Positions 27,919 through 36,441 of a stretch of 64,000 nucleotides of DNA are shown piece by piece. Below the pieces are notes generated by a model that saw only the letters and a program-made list of their open reading frames with translations, was not told the DNA's origin and did not search any database. Every line of letters starts with the position of its first letter. Within the stretch, counting starts at the first letter, position 1. This DNA comes from an uncultured Roseicyclus sp. (GTDB lineage: Bacteria > Pseudomonadota > Alphaproteobacteria > Rhodobacterales > Rhodobacteraceae): NCBI GenBank assembly GCA_947489665.1, contig CANLEH010000001.1, positions 186,001 through 250,000 of the forward strand. Reading direction: 5' to 3'. The position numbers and the translations under genes were made by a program.

Positions 27919-29151
27919 TCACTCGCGGGTCAGCGCCGCCATGTAAAAGCCGTCAAGGCCGCCCTTCTCCGCCCAGTGGGACGGGAACAGGCGCAGGCCA
28001 CCTTCGGGGCTGGCCCAATCGGCCTCTCCACCAAGCGCAATCGGATCAGCTGGGATGATACGCAGATCGGCGTGGCGTTTCAGCGCGGCGGTGATTTGGT
28101 GTTCGCCTTCGACCGGCAAGAGCGAACAGGTGCAATAGACCAGCGTACCGCCGGGGTTCAGAAGCGTCAGGGCGTGGTCGAGAAGTTGCATTTGCAGCTT
28201 GGTCAGCGGCTCGACCTCGCGGCCATTCTTGACGAAAGGCAGGTCGGGATGACGACGGATCGTGCCGGTCGCGGTGCAGGGGGCGTCGAGCAGGATCGCG
28301 TCATATTTTGCTTTGTGATCAAAGGCATCTTCGGTGACGAGTTTCGCGGTCAGACCGGTGCGGGCGAGGTTCTCGGCGACACGCTCCATGCGCGGCTCAG
28401 ATACATCAAGCGCGGTCACATCGGCCCCGGCAGCGGCAAGCTGCATCGTCTTCCCGCCCGGCGCGCAGCAGAGGTCGAGGACAGATTTTCCTTTGAGATC
28501 AGCGAGAAGTCGGACGGGCAGCGCGGCAGCGGCGTCTTGCACCCAGAAGGCGCCTGCGTCGTAACCCGGCAACGCGGTGACTTGCGGATGAGTATGAAAC
28601 CGCAGCGAGCCGGTGGGCAGACGTTCCGCCCCGTCGATGGTGAAATCGGGGTCTTTCGGTGTGATGTCGAGCGGTGGGGCCTTGGCATGGGCGGCCTGGA
28701 TCGCGGCGAGGCCATCCTTGCCGATCCGCTTGCGCAGCGCCTTGTCGACCCAGGGCGGTACGCGCTGCGCAGGGGCGGCGGCCAACGCCTCAGGCCCATC
28801 GGCAATGACCTTGCGCAGAACGGCATTGACCATGCCCGATGCCTTTGCCGATTTGGGATGCTTTTTCGCAATGGAAACAAGGTCATGGGTCACGCCATGG
28901 GCGTCTTCACCGTTGCCCAGAAGCTCCACCACCCCCAGGCGCAGGATGTTCTGCACGGCGAGCTGCGGCTTGCGCATCGCGTAGGGTTCCAGCACGGCGT
29001 CGACGGCCCCGATCTGGCGCAAAACCTGCGTGGCAAGGCGGCTGGCGCGGGCGGCCTCAGGCCCCTCGGCCGGGACCCTCACATGGGCGAGCATGCGCTT
29101 TTCGCGCAGGACAGCATCGAGAAGGTGAAGGGCGGCTTGGCGGGCCTGCAT
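27919..29151 (-). CDS. rsmB: RsmB-type 16S rRNA (cytosine-C5) methyltransferase
   Basis: SAM-dependent m5C methyltransferase, 410 aa from the ATG at 29151 (preceded by AAGGA); a TTG nine codons upstream is a poorer start. The N-terminal NusB-like RNA-binding domain covers about residues 1-130. Then come the SAM-binding LDLCCAPGGKTMQLA, ALDVSEPRMERV, the DAPCTATGTIRRHPDL motif IV cysteine and VYCTCSLLPVEGE motif VI cysteine. First gene of the leftward rsmB-heparinase-purH series. Confidence 0.93.
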   Translation of the reverse strand: MQARQAALHLLDAVLREKRMLAHVRVPAEGPEAARASRLATQVLRQIGAVDAVLEPYAMRKPQLAVQNILRLGVVELLGNGEDAHGVTHDLVSIAKKHPKSAKASGMVNAVLRKVIADGPEALAAAPAQRVPPWVDKALRKRIGKDGLAAIQAAHAKAPPLDITPKDPDFTIDGAERLPTGSLRFHTHPQVTALPGYDAGAFWVQDAAAALPVRLLADLKGKSVLDLCCAPGGKTMQLAAAGADVTALDVSEPRMERVAENLARTGLTAKLVTEDAFDHKAKYDAILLDAPCTATGTIRRHPDLPFVKNGREVEPLTKLQMQLLDHALTLLNPGGTLVYCTCSLLPVEGEHQITAALKRHADLRIIPADPIALGGEADWASPEGGLRLFPSHWAEKGGLDGFYMAALTRE

Positions 29152-29228
29152 TGGCTCGGAATCCTTGTTCTGGAACAAGCGCCGCGTATATCAGGGGGGA
29201 CGGATGAGACAAGCAGAGGCTTGAGCGA

Positions 29229-29402
29229 ATGACCGAAAAGACCGAATTGCCGCCCGAAGCGCAGCGCGCGCTGGCCGAGGCGGAAGAGCGCCGGAAAAAG
29301 GCGAAAGCGCTGGACCTGCCGACGGAACTTGGCGGGCGCGATGGGCCGGAACCGGTGCGTTACGGTGATTGGGAGAAGAAGGGTCTGGCGATCGATTTTT
29401 GA
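29229..29402 (+). CDS. SDHAF4-like / DUF1674 protein (succinate dehydrogenase assembly factor 4)
   Basis: A 57-codon gene easily missed because of its size. It starts ATG at 29229 and ends TGA at 29400-29402. The product is MTEKTELPPE... with a charged helix AEAEERRKKAKALDLPTELG and the diagnostic C-terminus RYGDWEKKGLAIDF, which matches the conserved tail of the SDHAF4/DUF1674 family (R-Y-G-D-W-E-x-K-G-x-x-x-D-F). In mitochondria SDHAF4 binds flavinylated SdhA and promotes complex II assembly; the bacterial role is inferred. It is divergent from rsmB. Confidence 0.9.
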   Translation: MTEKTELPPEAQRALAEAEERRKKAKALDLPTELGGRDGPEPVRYGDWEKKGLAIDF

Positions 29403-29412
29403 TCGCCGATAT

Positions 29413-29529
29413 CTGCTCAACTGAACGCAGATGCGTGCATCTGAGCAGGGTTTTCAGAAAAAGTGCGTTCAGATGAGCGGAGTTTGCATCGCCCGCGCGG
29501 CGCGCAAAAAAACTGCTCACCTGAACGGG
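29413..29529. repeat. Three copies of a 17-bp motif (two direct, one inverted) in a convergent gap
   Basis: CTGCTCAACTGAACGCA at 29413-29429, TGCGTTCAGATGAGCGG (inverted copy) at 29464-29480 and CTGCTCACCTGAACGGG at 29513-29529. Consensus is CYGCTCANCTGAACG. Copy starts are 51 and 49 bp apart. A partial fourth copy, TGAGCAG at 29442-29448, and the hairpin CAGATGC-GT-GCATCTG at 29428-29443 lie between. The block sits between the 3' ends of the SDHAF4 gene and the small exported-protein gene, so it is not in a promoter position. Confidence 0.75.
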
Positions 29530-29541
29530 ATTTGGCCGGGT

Positions 29542-29901
29542 TCAACGGATGCGGAAATCCGCGATGTCGCCGGTGCCCTGATCGGCGTGGAAGCGGATCG
29601 AGTTGCCATCGACGGACACGACCTGGCAATTGCGCCCAAACTGACGGTCCCCTGCATCGAGCGTGCGGCAGAACATGCCGCCCTCCCAACTCCACGTGCC
29701 GGTCACGTCGCGGCCAAGTGCGCGGCCTGCGATGGAGCCATCTGGGCTGACTTGCAGCGAAACACCAATGCGGCTGAGTTCACGCCCCTGCACGTAAGAC
29801 AGGAAAGTGCCCCGGTCGCTGACGCGGGTGAGGTCAGCCAAGGCTGGCGCCGCAAGGCAAAGCGTCGCCACGGCGGCGGTGAAGAGGGTCTTGAGGGTCA
29901 T
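29542..29901 (-). CDS. Small exported protein of unknown function
   Basis: A 119-aa protein with a clear signal peptide (MTLKTLFTAAVATLCLAAPALA, cleavage before DLTRV). The ATG at 29901 follows a strong GGAGG. The mature ~97 residues include two cysteines (in GMFCRTLDAG and GRNCQVVSVDG), likely a disulfide, and a beta-rich pattern ending DQGTGDIADFRIR. I do not recognise a family with a known role. It lies 52 bp downstream of dapB on the same strand. Confidence 0.7.
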   Translation of the reverse strand: MTLKTLFTAAVATLCLAAPALADLTRVSDRGTFLSYVQGRELSRIGVSLQVSPDGSIAGRALGRDVTGTWSWEGGMFCRTLDAGDRQFGRNCQVVSVDGNSIRFHADQGTGDIADFRIR

Positions 29902-29953
29902 GTTAGGTCCTCCGCGCTCTGAATTGGATGCGGAGGGAGGTAGATCGTTTCGG

Positions 29954-30760
29954 CTAAAGGCCAAGCACGTCCATCATGTCGAACTGGCCCGGCCCCTTGC
30001 CTTGGCCCCAGAGCGCTGCCTTGAGCGCGCCGCGTGCGAAGATGGCCCGATCCGTCGCCAGATGGCGCAAAACGATGCGTTCGCCATCGGCGGCAAAGAT
30101 CACGTCATGCTCGCCCACGACATCGCCGCCGCGAATGGAGGTGAAGCCGATATTGCCGCGATTTCGGGCCCCGGTGATGCCATCGCGGCCGCGGTCGGAG
30201 ACGTCCGTCAGAGACACGTTTCGCCCTTCTGCCGCTGCTTCGCCAAGCATCAGGGCGGTGCCAGATGGGGCGTCGACTTTGTGGCGGTGGTGCGATTCCA
30301 CGACCTCGATATCGAAATCTTCATCCAGGGCGGCGGCGACCTGTTGCGTGAGTTTCACGAGCAGGTTCACGCCAAGGCTCATATTGCCCGCACGGACGAT
30401 CGTGGCGTGTCGCGCGCAGGGCTCCAGCTGGGCGATTTCATCATCGCTCATTCCCGTGGTGCCAATAACGTGGACGCAGCGCGCCTGCGCGGTCAACTTT
30501 GCGTGAGCCAGCGTGGCGGCGGGGGACGTGAAGTCAATCACGGCCTGCGCCTTGACGATGGCGTCGAGCGGGTCGCCCACGACCGGAACTCCCGTGGCGG
30601 CCCCGCCCATCGCCTCGCCCAGATCGCGCCCGACCCAAGCATGGCCGGGGCGTTCTGTCACTGCGATCAGATGCGCTTTGTCCGAGGCATTCACGATCTC
30701 GATCAGCATCTGGCCCATGCGGCCTGACGCGCCCATGATTGCGATTGCGGTGCTGTCCAT
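29954..30760 (-). CDS. dapB: DapB, 4-hydroxy-tetrahydrodipicolinate reductase
   Basis: NAD(P)H-dependent reductase of lysine/diaminopimelate synthesis, 268 aa. The ATG at 30760 follows GGAGG and begins [19 protein letters not shown], the dinucleotide-binding GASGRMG. Other hallmarks are [33 protein letters not shown] and the catalytic [18 protein letters not shown]. Divergent from rbfA. Confidence 0.97.
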   Translation of the reverse strand: MDSTAIAIMGASGRMGQMLIEIVNASDKAHLIAVTERPGHAWVGRDLGEAMGGAATGVPVVGDPLDAIVKAQAVIDFTSPAATLAHAKLTAQARCVHVIGTTGMSDDEIAQLEPCARHATIVRAGNMSLGVNLLVKLTQQVAAALDEDFDIEVVESHHRHKVDAPSGTALMLGEAAAEGRNVSLTDVSDRGRDGITGARNRGNIGFTSIRGGDVVGEHDVIFAADGERIVLRHLATDRAIFARGALKAALWGQGKGPGQFDMMDVLGL

Positions 30761-30878
30761 CTTGCGGCCTCCGGTTTTTGTTGGAAAGCGTCGTAGCGGA
30801 ACCCTGCCTGACAGGGAAGCGTCGCTTGCGGGGCGCGCGTGCATGGCCTACCTCTGGGGCTGATTTAAGGACGACCCG

Positions 30879-31286
30879 ATGGCACGCAATACCCACCATG
30901 ATGGCCCCGGCCCCTCGCAGCGGCAGCTGCGCGTTGGCGAATTGATCCGTCGCACGCTATCCAGCGTGTTGTCGCGGGGCGATGTGCATGACCCGGAACT
31001 GAACCGGATGTCGATCACGGTCGGCGAAGTGCGGACCTCGCCCGATCTGAAGGTTGCGACGGTTTACGTGATGCCCTTGGGCGGGGGGGCGCGGGAGGAA
31101 GCGATCCAGGCGCTGAAGCGCAACAAGGGCGAGCTGCGGCGTGCGCTGATGAAGGACATGACGCTGAAATATGCGCCAGACCTGCGGTTCATCATCGACG
31201 AGACGTTCGACCGGATGGATGAAACGCGCGAGATGCTGTCCCGTGCGGAGGTGCGCCGGGATGTGGAAAAGGGGGATGATGCGTGA
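30879..31286 (+). CDS. rbfA: RbfA, 30S ribosome-binding factor
   Basis: Ribosome maturation factor with a KH-like fold, 135 aa. Motifs [21 protein letters not shown] and [26 protein letters not shown] are characteristic, with [17 protein letters not shown] near the C-terminus. It overlaps the next gene by 4 bp (GTGA). Usually followed directly by truB; here one gene is interposed. Confidence 0.96.
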   Translation: MARNTHHDGPGPSQRQLRVGELIRRTLSSVLSRGDVHDPELNRMSITVGEVRTSPDLKVATVYVMPLGGGAREEAIQALKRNKGELRRALMKDMTLKYAPDLRFIIDETFDRMDETREMLSRAEVRRDVEKGDDA

Positions 31287-32035
31287 TCCGCGCGATTGCC
31301 CTTCTGACGGCCCTGTTGGCCCCGACCGCGTCCGTCGCGCAATGTGAGACGGTGCTGTTCGACGAGGCGGAGTTCACGGCCTGTGCGGTCGATCTGAGCG
31401 AGGCGGATGTGCGCCTGTTCCTGCGCGATGGCGAGGGGGCTGTCTTCGGCACCTTTGGCCGCGTGGAAGAGGCCTTGCCTGAGGGGCGGCGTCTGGGCAT
31501 TGCGATGAATGCGGGCATGTTCCACGAGGACCGTTCGCCCGTTGGCCTATACGTCGAGGATGGTGAGCAGGAGATGCGCATCATCACCTCTGACGGGCCG
31601 GGGAATTTCGGGCTGCTGCCCAATGGCGTGTTGTGCCTGGGTGAGGGCGAGGCGGCGGTGGTTGAAAGCCGCGCCTTTGCCGAAGATCCGCCCGCCTGCC
31701 TGCACGCCACGCAATCGGGGCCGATGCTGGTGATCGATGGTGATTTGCACCCGCGCTTCATCCGCGACAGTGACAGTCTGAACATCCGCAACGGTGTGGG
31801 TGTCGATGAGGCGGGCAACCGGATCTGGATGGTGATCTCGGACCAGGCGGTGAATTTCCACCACTTTGCGCGGTTTTTCCGAGATCATCTGGGCACGCCC
31901 AACGCGCTTTATTTCGATGGCCGCGTCTCACGCCTGCATGCACCGGATATCGGGCGGTCTGATCTGGGCTTTCCGATCGGGCCGATCCTGGGCGTTGTCG
32001 TCAGCGACGAGGCCGCGTCTGCGGGCGACGGTTGA
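31283..32035 (+). CDS. Phosphodiester glycosidase family (NAGPA/DUF2233) exported protein
   Basis: A 250-aa protein starting at GTG 31283, overlapping the rbfA stop. The signal peptide is [20 protein letters not shown]. The NAGPA-type core is visible: [51 protein letters not shown], and the C-terminal [15 protein letters not shown] region (relatives have LDGG-S). It is expected to be periplasmic. The family includes phosphodiester glycosidases acting on glycans; the bacterial substrate is unknown. Its placement between rbfA and truB is presumably translational-operon hitch-hiking. Confidence 0.82.
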   Translation: MIRAIALLTALLAPTASVAQCETVLFDEAEFTACAVDLSEADVRLFLRDGEGAVFGTFGRVEEALPEGRRLGIAMNAGMFHEDRSPVGLYVEDGEQEMRIITSDGPGNFGLLPNGVLCLGEGEAAVVESRAFAEDPPACLHATQSGPMLVIDGDLHPRFIRDSDSLNIRNGVGVDEAGNRIWMVISDQAVNFHHFARFFRDHLGTPNALYFDGRVSRLHAPDIGRSDLGFPIGPILGVVVSDEAASAGDG

Positions 32036-32941
32036 ATGGCGCGCAAGCGGAAGGGACGGGACGTTTCGGGATGGCTGTTGGTGGACAAGCCCGCGGGCCT
32101 GACCTCCACCGCCGTGGTCAACAAGGTGCGCTGGTGCTTTGATGCCAAAAAAGCGGGCCATGCGGGCACGCTGGACCCGGACGCGACAGGGCTTTTGCCG
32201 GTCGCTTTGGGCGAGGCCACGAAAACGATTGCCTATCTGGGCGACGCGCTGAAGGCCTATGAGTTTCGGATGCGGATGGGCGTTTCCACGAAAACCGATG
32301 ATGCCGAGGGCGCGGTGATCGAGGAGCGTTCCGAGCGCCCCAGTGATGCCGAGATCGAGGCCGCATTGCCCGCCTTTGTGGGAGAAATCCGGCAGGTTCC
32401 GCCGCAATTCTCGGCCGTGAAGGTGGATGGTGAGCGCGCCTATGACATTGCGCGTGGCGGCGGCGAGATGGAGCTGGCGGCGCGAGATTTGTATGTGGAC
32501 GAGCTGTCGATGATTGGCCGCGTGGATGCGGACCATGTGGATTTGCGTTTTGTCTGCGGTTCGGGCGGGTATGTCCGCTCCATCGCGCGGGATCTGGGCG
32601 CGGCTTTGGGCTGTCTGGGCCATGTATTGTGGTTGAAGCGGGTCTGGGTCGGGCCGTTCGATCTGGAAGAGGCGGTTGGATTGGACCGGGTCGAAGCGCT
32701 GGCGAAGACGCCGGAGATTGACGCTTTGTTGCAGCCGGTGGGACTTGCGTTGGATGGCATGCCGGAGGTGCGCGCGACCGAGGCAGGGGCTGCGCGGATG
32801 CGGAACGGGAACCCCGGGCAGGTTCTGCCGGGGGAGGTTGAGTATGGCGATCTGGCCTGGGCGTCGTTGGACGGGGTGCCGGTGGCCGTGGGGCGGTTTC
32901 GTGCCGGGGAGCTTCATCCGGAGCGGGTGTTCAATTTGTGA
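32036..32941 (+). CDS. truB: TruB, tRNA pseudouridine-55 synthase
   Basis: Makes pseudouridine 55 in the tRNA T-loop, 301 aa. The N-terminus [20 protein letters not shown], catalytic Asp47 in [23 protein letters not shown], and [22 protein letters not shown] are family landmarks. It begins one base after the preceding stop. Downstream there is a GC-rich hairpin and then accessory genes instead of rpsO. Confidence 0.96.
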   Translation: MARKRKGRDVSGWLLVDKPAGLTSTAVVNKVRWCFDAKKAGHAGTLDPDATGLLPVALGEATKTIAYLGDALKAYEFRMRMGVSTKTDDAEGAVIEERSERPSDAEIEAALPAFVGEIRQVPPQFSAVKVDGERAYDIARGGGEMELAARDLYVDELSMIGRVDADHVDLRFVCGSGGYVRSIARDLGAALGCLGHVLWLKRVWVGPFDLEEAVGLDRVEALAKTPEIDALLQPVGLALDGMPEVRATEAGAARMRNGNPGQVLPGEVEYGDLAWASLDGVPVAVGRFRAGELHPERVFNL

Positions 32942-32949
32942 CGGCGGGA

Positions 32950-32998
32950 CGGGCCGTGGCGCAATGCCCGCCCACCCACCCCATTGCGCCACGGCCCG
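32950..32998 (+). terminator. Long hairpin after truB (terminator-like, no T-tract)
   Basis: Perfect 17-bp inverted repeat CGGGCCGTGGCGCAATG / CATTGCGCCACGGCCCG separated by a 15-nt C-rich loop, 8 bp after the truB stop. No T-run follows, so it may be a pausing/3'-end stabilising structure or a Rho-assisted end rather than a classic terminator. Confidence 0.6.
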
Positions 32999-33072
32999 GT
33001 GCTTCGTTTGCGGGTGATGGCCCTGGAGGAGAGGGCGGATTTGCATATTTTTGGAACAAAGAGGGGCGTGAT

Positions 33073-33585
33073 GTGATCGAGCGGGAGCATCTGAAAGGGG
33101 ATGCGGCCTCGGTCGCGGTATATTCGCCCTGTGAGCTGTATCGCTATTCCCTGACCCGGGTATGGGACGAGGGCGGGCGGAAGGTTGCCTTTGTGATGTT
33201 GAACCCGTCGACCGCAACCGAAGTGCAGAACGATCCGACGGTGGAGCGCTGTGAGCGGCGGGCGCGGGCTTTGGGGTTTGGGGCGTTTCGGGTACTCAAC
33301 ATCTTTGCCTGGCGCGCAACCGATCCGCGCGACATGCGGGCCGCAGAGGACCCGGTGGGGCCGGGCAATGATGCGGCGATCATGTCGGCACCGGACTGGG
33401 CGGATGCGGTGATTTGTGCCTGGGGCACCCATGGCGCGCATCGGGGCCGGGGCCCTGAGGTGGAGCGCATGCTGCGCGAGGCAGGGGTGGACCTTATGCA
33501 TCTGGGCCTATCGAAGGAAGGGCATCCGAAGCATCCGCTTTACATTGGCTACAAGGTGCAACCGGAGGTGTGGCATGCCGATTGA
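33073..33585 (+). CDS. DUF1643 domain protein
   Basis: A DUF1643 protein with VAFVMLNPSTATEVQNDPTVERCERRARALGFGAFRVLNIFAWRATDP, the family core, and VICAWGTHGAHRGRGPEVERML. I place the start at GTG 33073, which follows AGAGGGG and gives 170 aa, the normal size. The open frame extends upstream to 32938, but that part would be encoded by the truB terminator hairpin and has no family match. Function unknown; DUF1643 genes often sit in mobile or variable regions. It overlaps the dehalogenase start by 11 bp. Confidence 0.78.
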   Translation: MIEREHLKGDAASVAVYSPCELYRYSLTRVWDEGGRKVAFVMLNPSTATEVQNDPTVERCERRARALGFGAFRVLNIFAWRATDPRDMRAAEDPVGPGNDAAIMSAPDWADAVICAWGTHGAHRGRGPEVERMLREAGVDLMHLGLSKEGHPKHPLYIGYKVQPEVWHAD

Positions 33586-34453
33586 GGGATTTGCGCAGAG
33601 CTATGTTGATGTGGGCGCAGTACGCCTGTCGGTGCACCGGGCGGGATCCGGCGCGCCGTTGATCCTGCTGCACGGATTTCCGCAGAACCATCAGTGCTGG
33701 GAGAAGATCGCACCTGCTTTGGCCGAACGGTTCGATGTGATCATCCCGGATCTGCGCGGATATGGGCAGAGCGACGTGCCCGATGGCGTGGCGGCCTATG
33801 CCAAGCGAGAGATGGCGCGCGATATTGTCGGGCTGATGGATGCGCTGGGATTGGAGCGCGCCCATGTGCTGGGGCATGACCGGGGCGCGCGGGTGTCCTA
33901 TCGGCTGGCGTTGGATGCGCCGGAGCGGGTGGATCGGCTAGGGATCATCGAAATTGTGCCGACTGGGGATTTCTGGGCAGCTTGGGACGCGGAGCTGGCC
34001 ATGGCGGCCTATCATTGGACCTTCCTCGCGCAGCCCGCACCCTTGCCGGAGCGGATGATCGCGGCGGATGGGCCGGGCTATATCGACTGGACGCTGGCCA
34101 GCTGGACCCATGGCCGGTCGCTGGATGTGTTCGGGGCAGAGGCTTTGGAAAGCTACCGTGCGCAGGGGGCGGACCCGGTACGGGTTGCGGCGATGTGCAA
34201 CGACTACCGCGCAGGCGCGACGGTTGACCGTCGCATTGATGCGGAAAGCCGGACGGCGGGCGCAAAGATCGCCGCACCGATGTTGTTTGTCTGGGGCGCG
34301 GGCGGGTTCCCGGCCAAGACGGGCGATCCGTTGGGCGTTTGGCGTGATTGGGCAGAGGATTTGCGGGGGGTTGAGCTGGAAGGCTCGGGCCATTTCGCAA
34401 TGGAAGAGGTGCCGGAGGCGGTATTGGCGGCGGTCCTAGACCACTTCTGCTAG
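33575..34453 (+). CDS. Alpha/beta hydrolase, fluoroacetate (haloacetate) dehalogenase-like
   Basis: A 292-aa hydrolase starting at ATG 33575 after GGAGGT. It matches the fluoroacetate dehalogenase pattern residue by residue: nucleophile Asp102 in GHDRGAR, carboxylate-binding Arg103 and Arg106, halide-pocket His147-Trp148 (AAYHWTFLAQPAPLPE) and Tyr211 (CNDYRAGA), and general-base His273 in GSGHFAMEE. Spacings agree with the Burkholderia enzyme (D104, R105, R108, D128, H149, W150, Y212, H271). The triad acid position is Glu126 (IIEIVPT) where characterised enzymes have Asp. Activity on fluoro- or chloroacetate is plausible; an epoxide-hydrolase-like relative is the alternative. Confidence 0.8.
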   Translation: MPIEGFAQSYVDVGAVRLSVHRAGSGAPLILLHGFPQNHQCWEKIAPALAERFDVIIPDLRGYGQSDVPDGVAAYAKREMARDIVGLMDALGLERAHVLGHDRGARVSYRLALDAPERVDRLGIIEIVPTGDFWAAWDAELAMAAYHWTFLAQPAPLPERMIAADGPGYIDWTLASWTHGRSLDVFGAEALESYRAQGADPVRVAAMCNDYRAGATVDRRIDAESRTAGAKIAAPMLFVWGAGGFPAKTGDPLGVWRDWAEDLRGVELEGSGHFAMEEVPEAVLAAVLDHFC

Positions 34454-34474
34454 GTGGCGGCGTCGCGATGAAAT

Positions 34475-34522
34475 GCCCCCACAGATACCTGGATCTGCGG
34501 GGGCGCACTGCTCGGGCTTTTT
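34475..34522. terminator. Hairpin terminator between dehalogenase and RTX genes
   Basis: GCCCCCACAGAT (34475-34486) pairs with ATCTGCGGGGGC (34493-34504), one mismatch, 6-nt loop, followed by a T-run at 34517-34522. It sits between two convergent genes. Confidence 0.65.
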
Positions 34523-34531
34523 TGTTGTTCG

Positions 34532-36067
34532 TCAGGCGCTTGTGCGCAGGTCGATGACACTTGGGTCGAGGCCTTGCGCGCCCGCGACGCTGAGAATGAC
34601 TTGCCCGTTCAGAACGATATCGGCGCCGGAGCCGTCGGCGAAATCCTGCACTTCGATCACGGGGTTCGGGGTGACATCGGGATCGTAGATCACCTCAATC
34701 CGGTCCTCCGACGGGTTGAAATCGGACACGGTTCCAGCGGACGCATCGTCGGTGATGTGATCGCCGCTGACAAAGGTATCCGCCCCTGACCCGCCTTGGG
34801 CGACATCGTTATTGCCCAGAATGATCTGGTCATCGCCACTGCCACCGAGGAGCAGGTCGCCTGCATCCTGATCCCCGCTGCCATGGCTGAAGGTTCCGTT
34901 GAGCGTGTCATTGCCGGAGCCACCGTTGAGGGTATCTGCCCCTGCGCCGCCGTGCAGGACATCATCCTCGCTGCCGCCATAGAGCGCGTCATTGCCCTCG
35001 CCCCCGAACAAGGCGTCGCGGCCCGCGCCGCCGTCTAGCGTGTCATGGCCCTCGCCGCCATCCAGGAAGTCGATGCCGTCGCCGCCATGCAGGTCGTCAT
35101 CCCCGAAATCGCCGTGCAATTCATCATTGCCGCCGCCACCGGAGAGGAGGTCATTGCCGTCGTCGCCGAACAGGGCATCCTGGCCGTCGCCGCCGGTCAG
35201 CACATCGTTGTTGAAGCTGCCGGTCAGCGCGTCGACACCGCCGGTTCCGAAGGCGGCATCGATATCACCGCGCGCATCCAGCATGTCGCCGGCGCCCCCC
35301 AGATCGGACAGGTTCGATCCCAGGTTATCCATGATGTCGTCGAGCACCGCCGCGCCGGGGATGCCATCGCTGATGGTTTCGACCACGTCGACGATTGGGT
35401 CGATCAGGGGCACATCACCAAGGTCTTCGGGCAGATCAAGTGGCAGGTCCGGGACCAGACCGGAGCCATCGATCAGACTGATGCCATCCTGCTCATCCTC
35501 ACTCATTTGGACGAAAATATCCTTCTCGGACATGTCAGCGGCGTCCTGCACGATGGTCACAGGTTGCCCGTTGGCATTGATGATGGCGTCTTCCGTGTCA
35601 GGGTCAGCGTCCACGGTAATGACGGGCATGTCTTTTTCGCCGCCCTCAAAATCCATGACCAACATGTCCGTGCCGGGCAAGAAATCGGTGACAAGGGGCA
35701 CCTCGGCCCCGTCGTCCAGCAGGGTTGTTTCCGTCACCTCCAGCAGGGTGTTCCCGGCGGCAGCCTCGGCCATTGGGGCGGCGTCAAAGGTGTCGGCCTC
35801 AGCCGCATCGTCATCGGCCATGTCGACATCGTCGAGCGGCGTGTAGCCAAGCGTTTCAGCGCGGGCTTGAAGGGAGGGATCTTCCGCCTCGTCCTCGGAG
35901 AAGAGCAGGTCATCGAGGGTGGTCATCCCTGTGGGCACATCTTCGGGGGCATCACCCCCGTCTGCAGCACCGTTTGCCTCTTCCTCCTCCTCCGTTTCGG
36001 GGTTGAACAGGCCATCCACGGTGAGGCCCGCGAGCAATAGGGCAAGGACACTTCCGGCGACGAGCAT
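34532..36067 (-). CDS. RTX-type calcium-binding repeat protein with N-terminal hydrophobic segment
   Basis: A 511-aa, very acidic protein. The ATG at 36067 (after GAGGGAA) begins MLVAGSVLALLLAGLTVDGLF, a short hydrophobic segment, followed by an Asp/Glu-rich region (about 22-270). Around residues 273-390 there are 13 consecutive RTX nonapeptides of the GGxGxDxLx type, then a C-terminal domain with ADTFVSGDHITDD and VSDFNPSEDRIEVIYDP, typical of type I secreted RTX proteins. No type I secretion genes are nearby. It is probably calcium-folded and extracellular or surface-located; the function (adhesion, matrix, enzyme carrier) is open. Confidence 0.85.
   Translation of the reverse strand: MLVAGSVLALLLAGLTVDGLFNPETEEEEEANGAADGGDAPEDVPTGMTTLDDLLFSEDEAEDPSLQARAETLGYTPLDDVDMADDDAAEADTFDAAPMAEAAAGNTLLEVTETTLLDDGAEVPLVTDFLPGTDMLVMDFEGGEKDMPVITVDADPDTEDAIINANGQPVTIVQDAADMSEKDIFVQMSEDEQDGISLIDGSGLVPDLPLDLPEDLGDVPLIDPIVDVVETISDGIPGAAVLDDIMDNLGSNLSDLGGAGDMLDARGDIDAAFGTGGVDALTGSFNNDVLTGGDGQDALFGDDGNDLLSGGGGNDELHGDFGDDDLHGGDGIDFLDGGEGHDTLDGGAGRDALFGGEGNDALYGGSEDDVLHGGAGADTLNGGSGNDTLNGTFSHGSGDQDAGDLLLGGSGDDQIILGNNDVAQGGSGADTFVSGDHITDDASAGTVSDFNPSEDRIEVIYDPDVTPNPVIEVQDFADGSGADIVLNGQVILSVAGAQGLDPSVIDLRTSA
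34898..35251 (-). repeat. Thirteen tandem 27-bp units encoding RTX nonapeptides
   Basis: In-frame tandem repeats within the RTX gene, each encoding nine residues such as FGGEGNDAL, HGGAGADTL and NGGSGNDTL. The DNA units have diverged, so the repeat is clearer at protein level. Confidence 0.75.
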
Positions 36068-36441
36068 TTGGGTTCCCTCAGATTGATGGGCTAGGTGAAA
36101 CAGATTCAGGAGACATCGACCCCAAGGGGGCCTGACCCGGCCTTCTGGCAGAGTTCCGGTTCTTGGCGCACCGCGCGATCGCGTCGGGCACAGGTTTGGC
36201 AAATCGGGGATAGCCCCTTACGTCTTGCCGAACCCTAAAGACCAAGCCCCATAATACTGAAAATTTGACCCATTGGCGCCGCCGAATTTTGCCTTTGGTT
36301 AATGGTGCGGGGAGGGAGGGGGTTTTCACAGGGAAGGATTCGGTGTACGGCCCCGCATCCGCCATTGCGCGGACCCTCCACGGGCCCTGCTGGACGACAT
36401 CCCGGCTTGCGCCATACCACACAAACCCAAAGGAGACCCCG
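36068..36441. other. Divergent intergenic region / rpsO leader
   Basis: About 370 bp between the RTX gene and rpsO. Open frames here are overlaps of rpsO in other frames. It must contain the promoter for the RTX gene and the rpsO leader, where S15 autoregulation would act. A good ribosome-binding site AAGGAGA precedes rpsO. No other element is clear. Confidence 0.5.

Noticed and set aside
31928-33217. A 429-codon minus-strand frame across truB
   Set aside because: Shadow of truB and its neighbours; Arg/Pro/His-rich with no motifs.
34898-35251. Regular short repeats that might suggest a CRISPR array or tandem DNA repeat
   Set aside because: Period is 27 bp, in frame, and translates to RTX nonapeptides within a long gene; there are no identical repeats with unique spacers and no cas genes.
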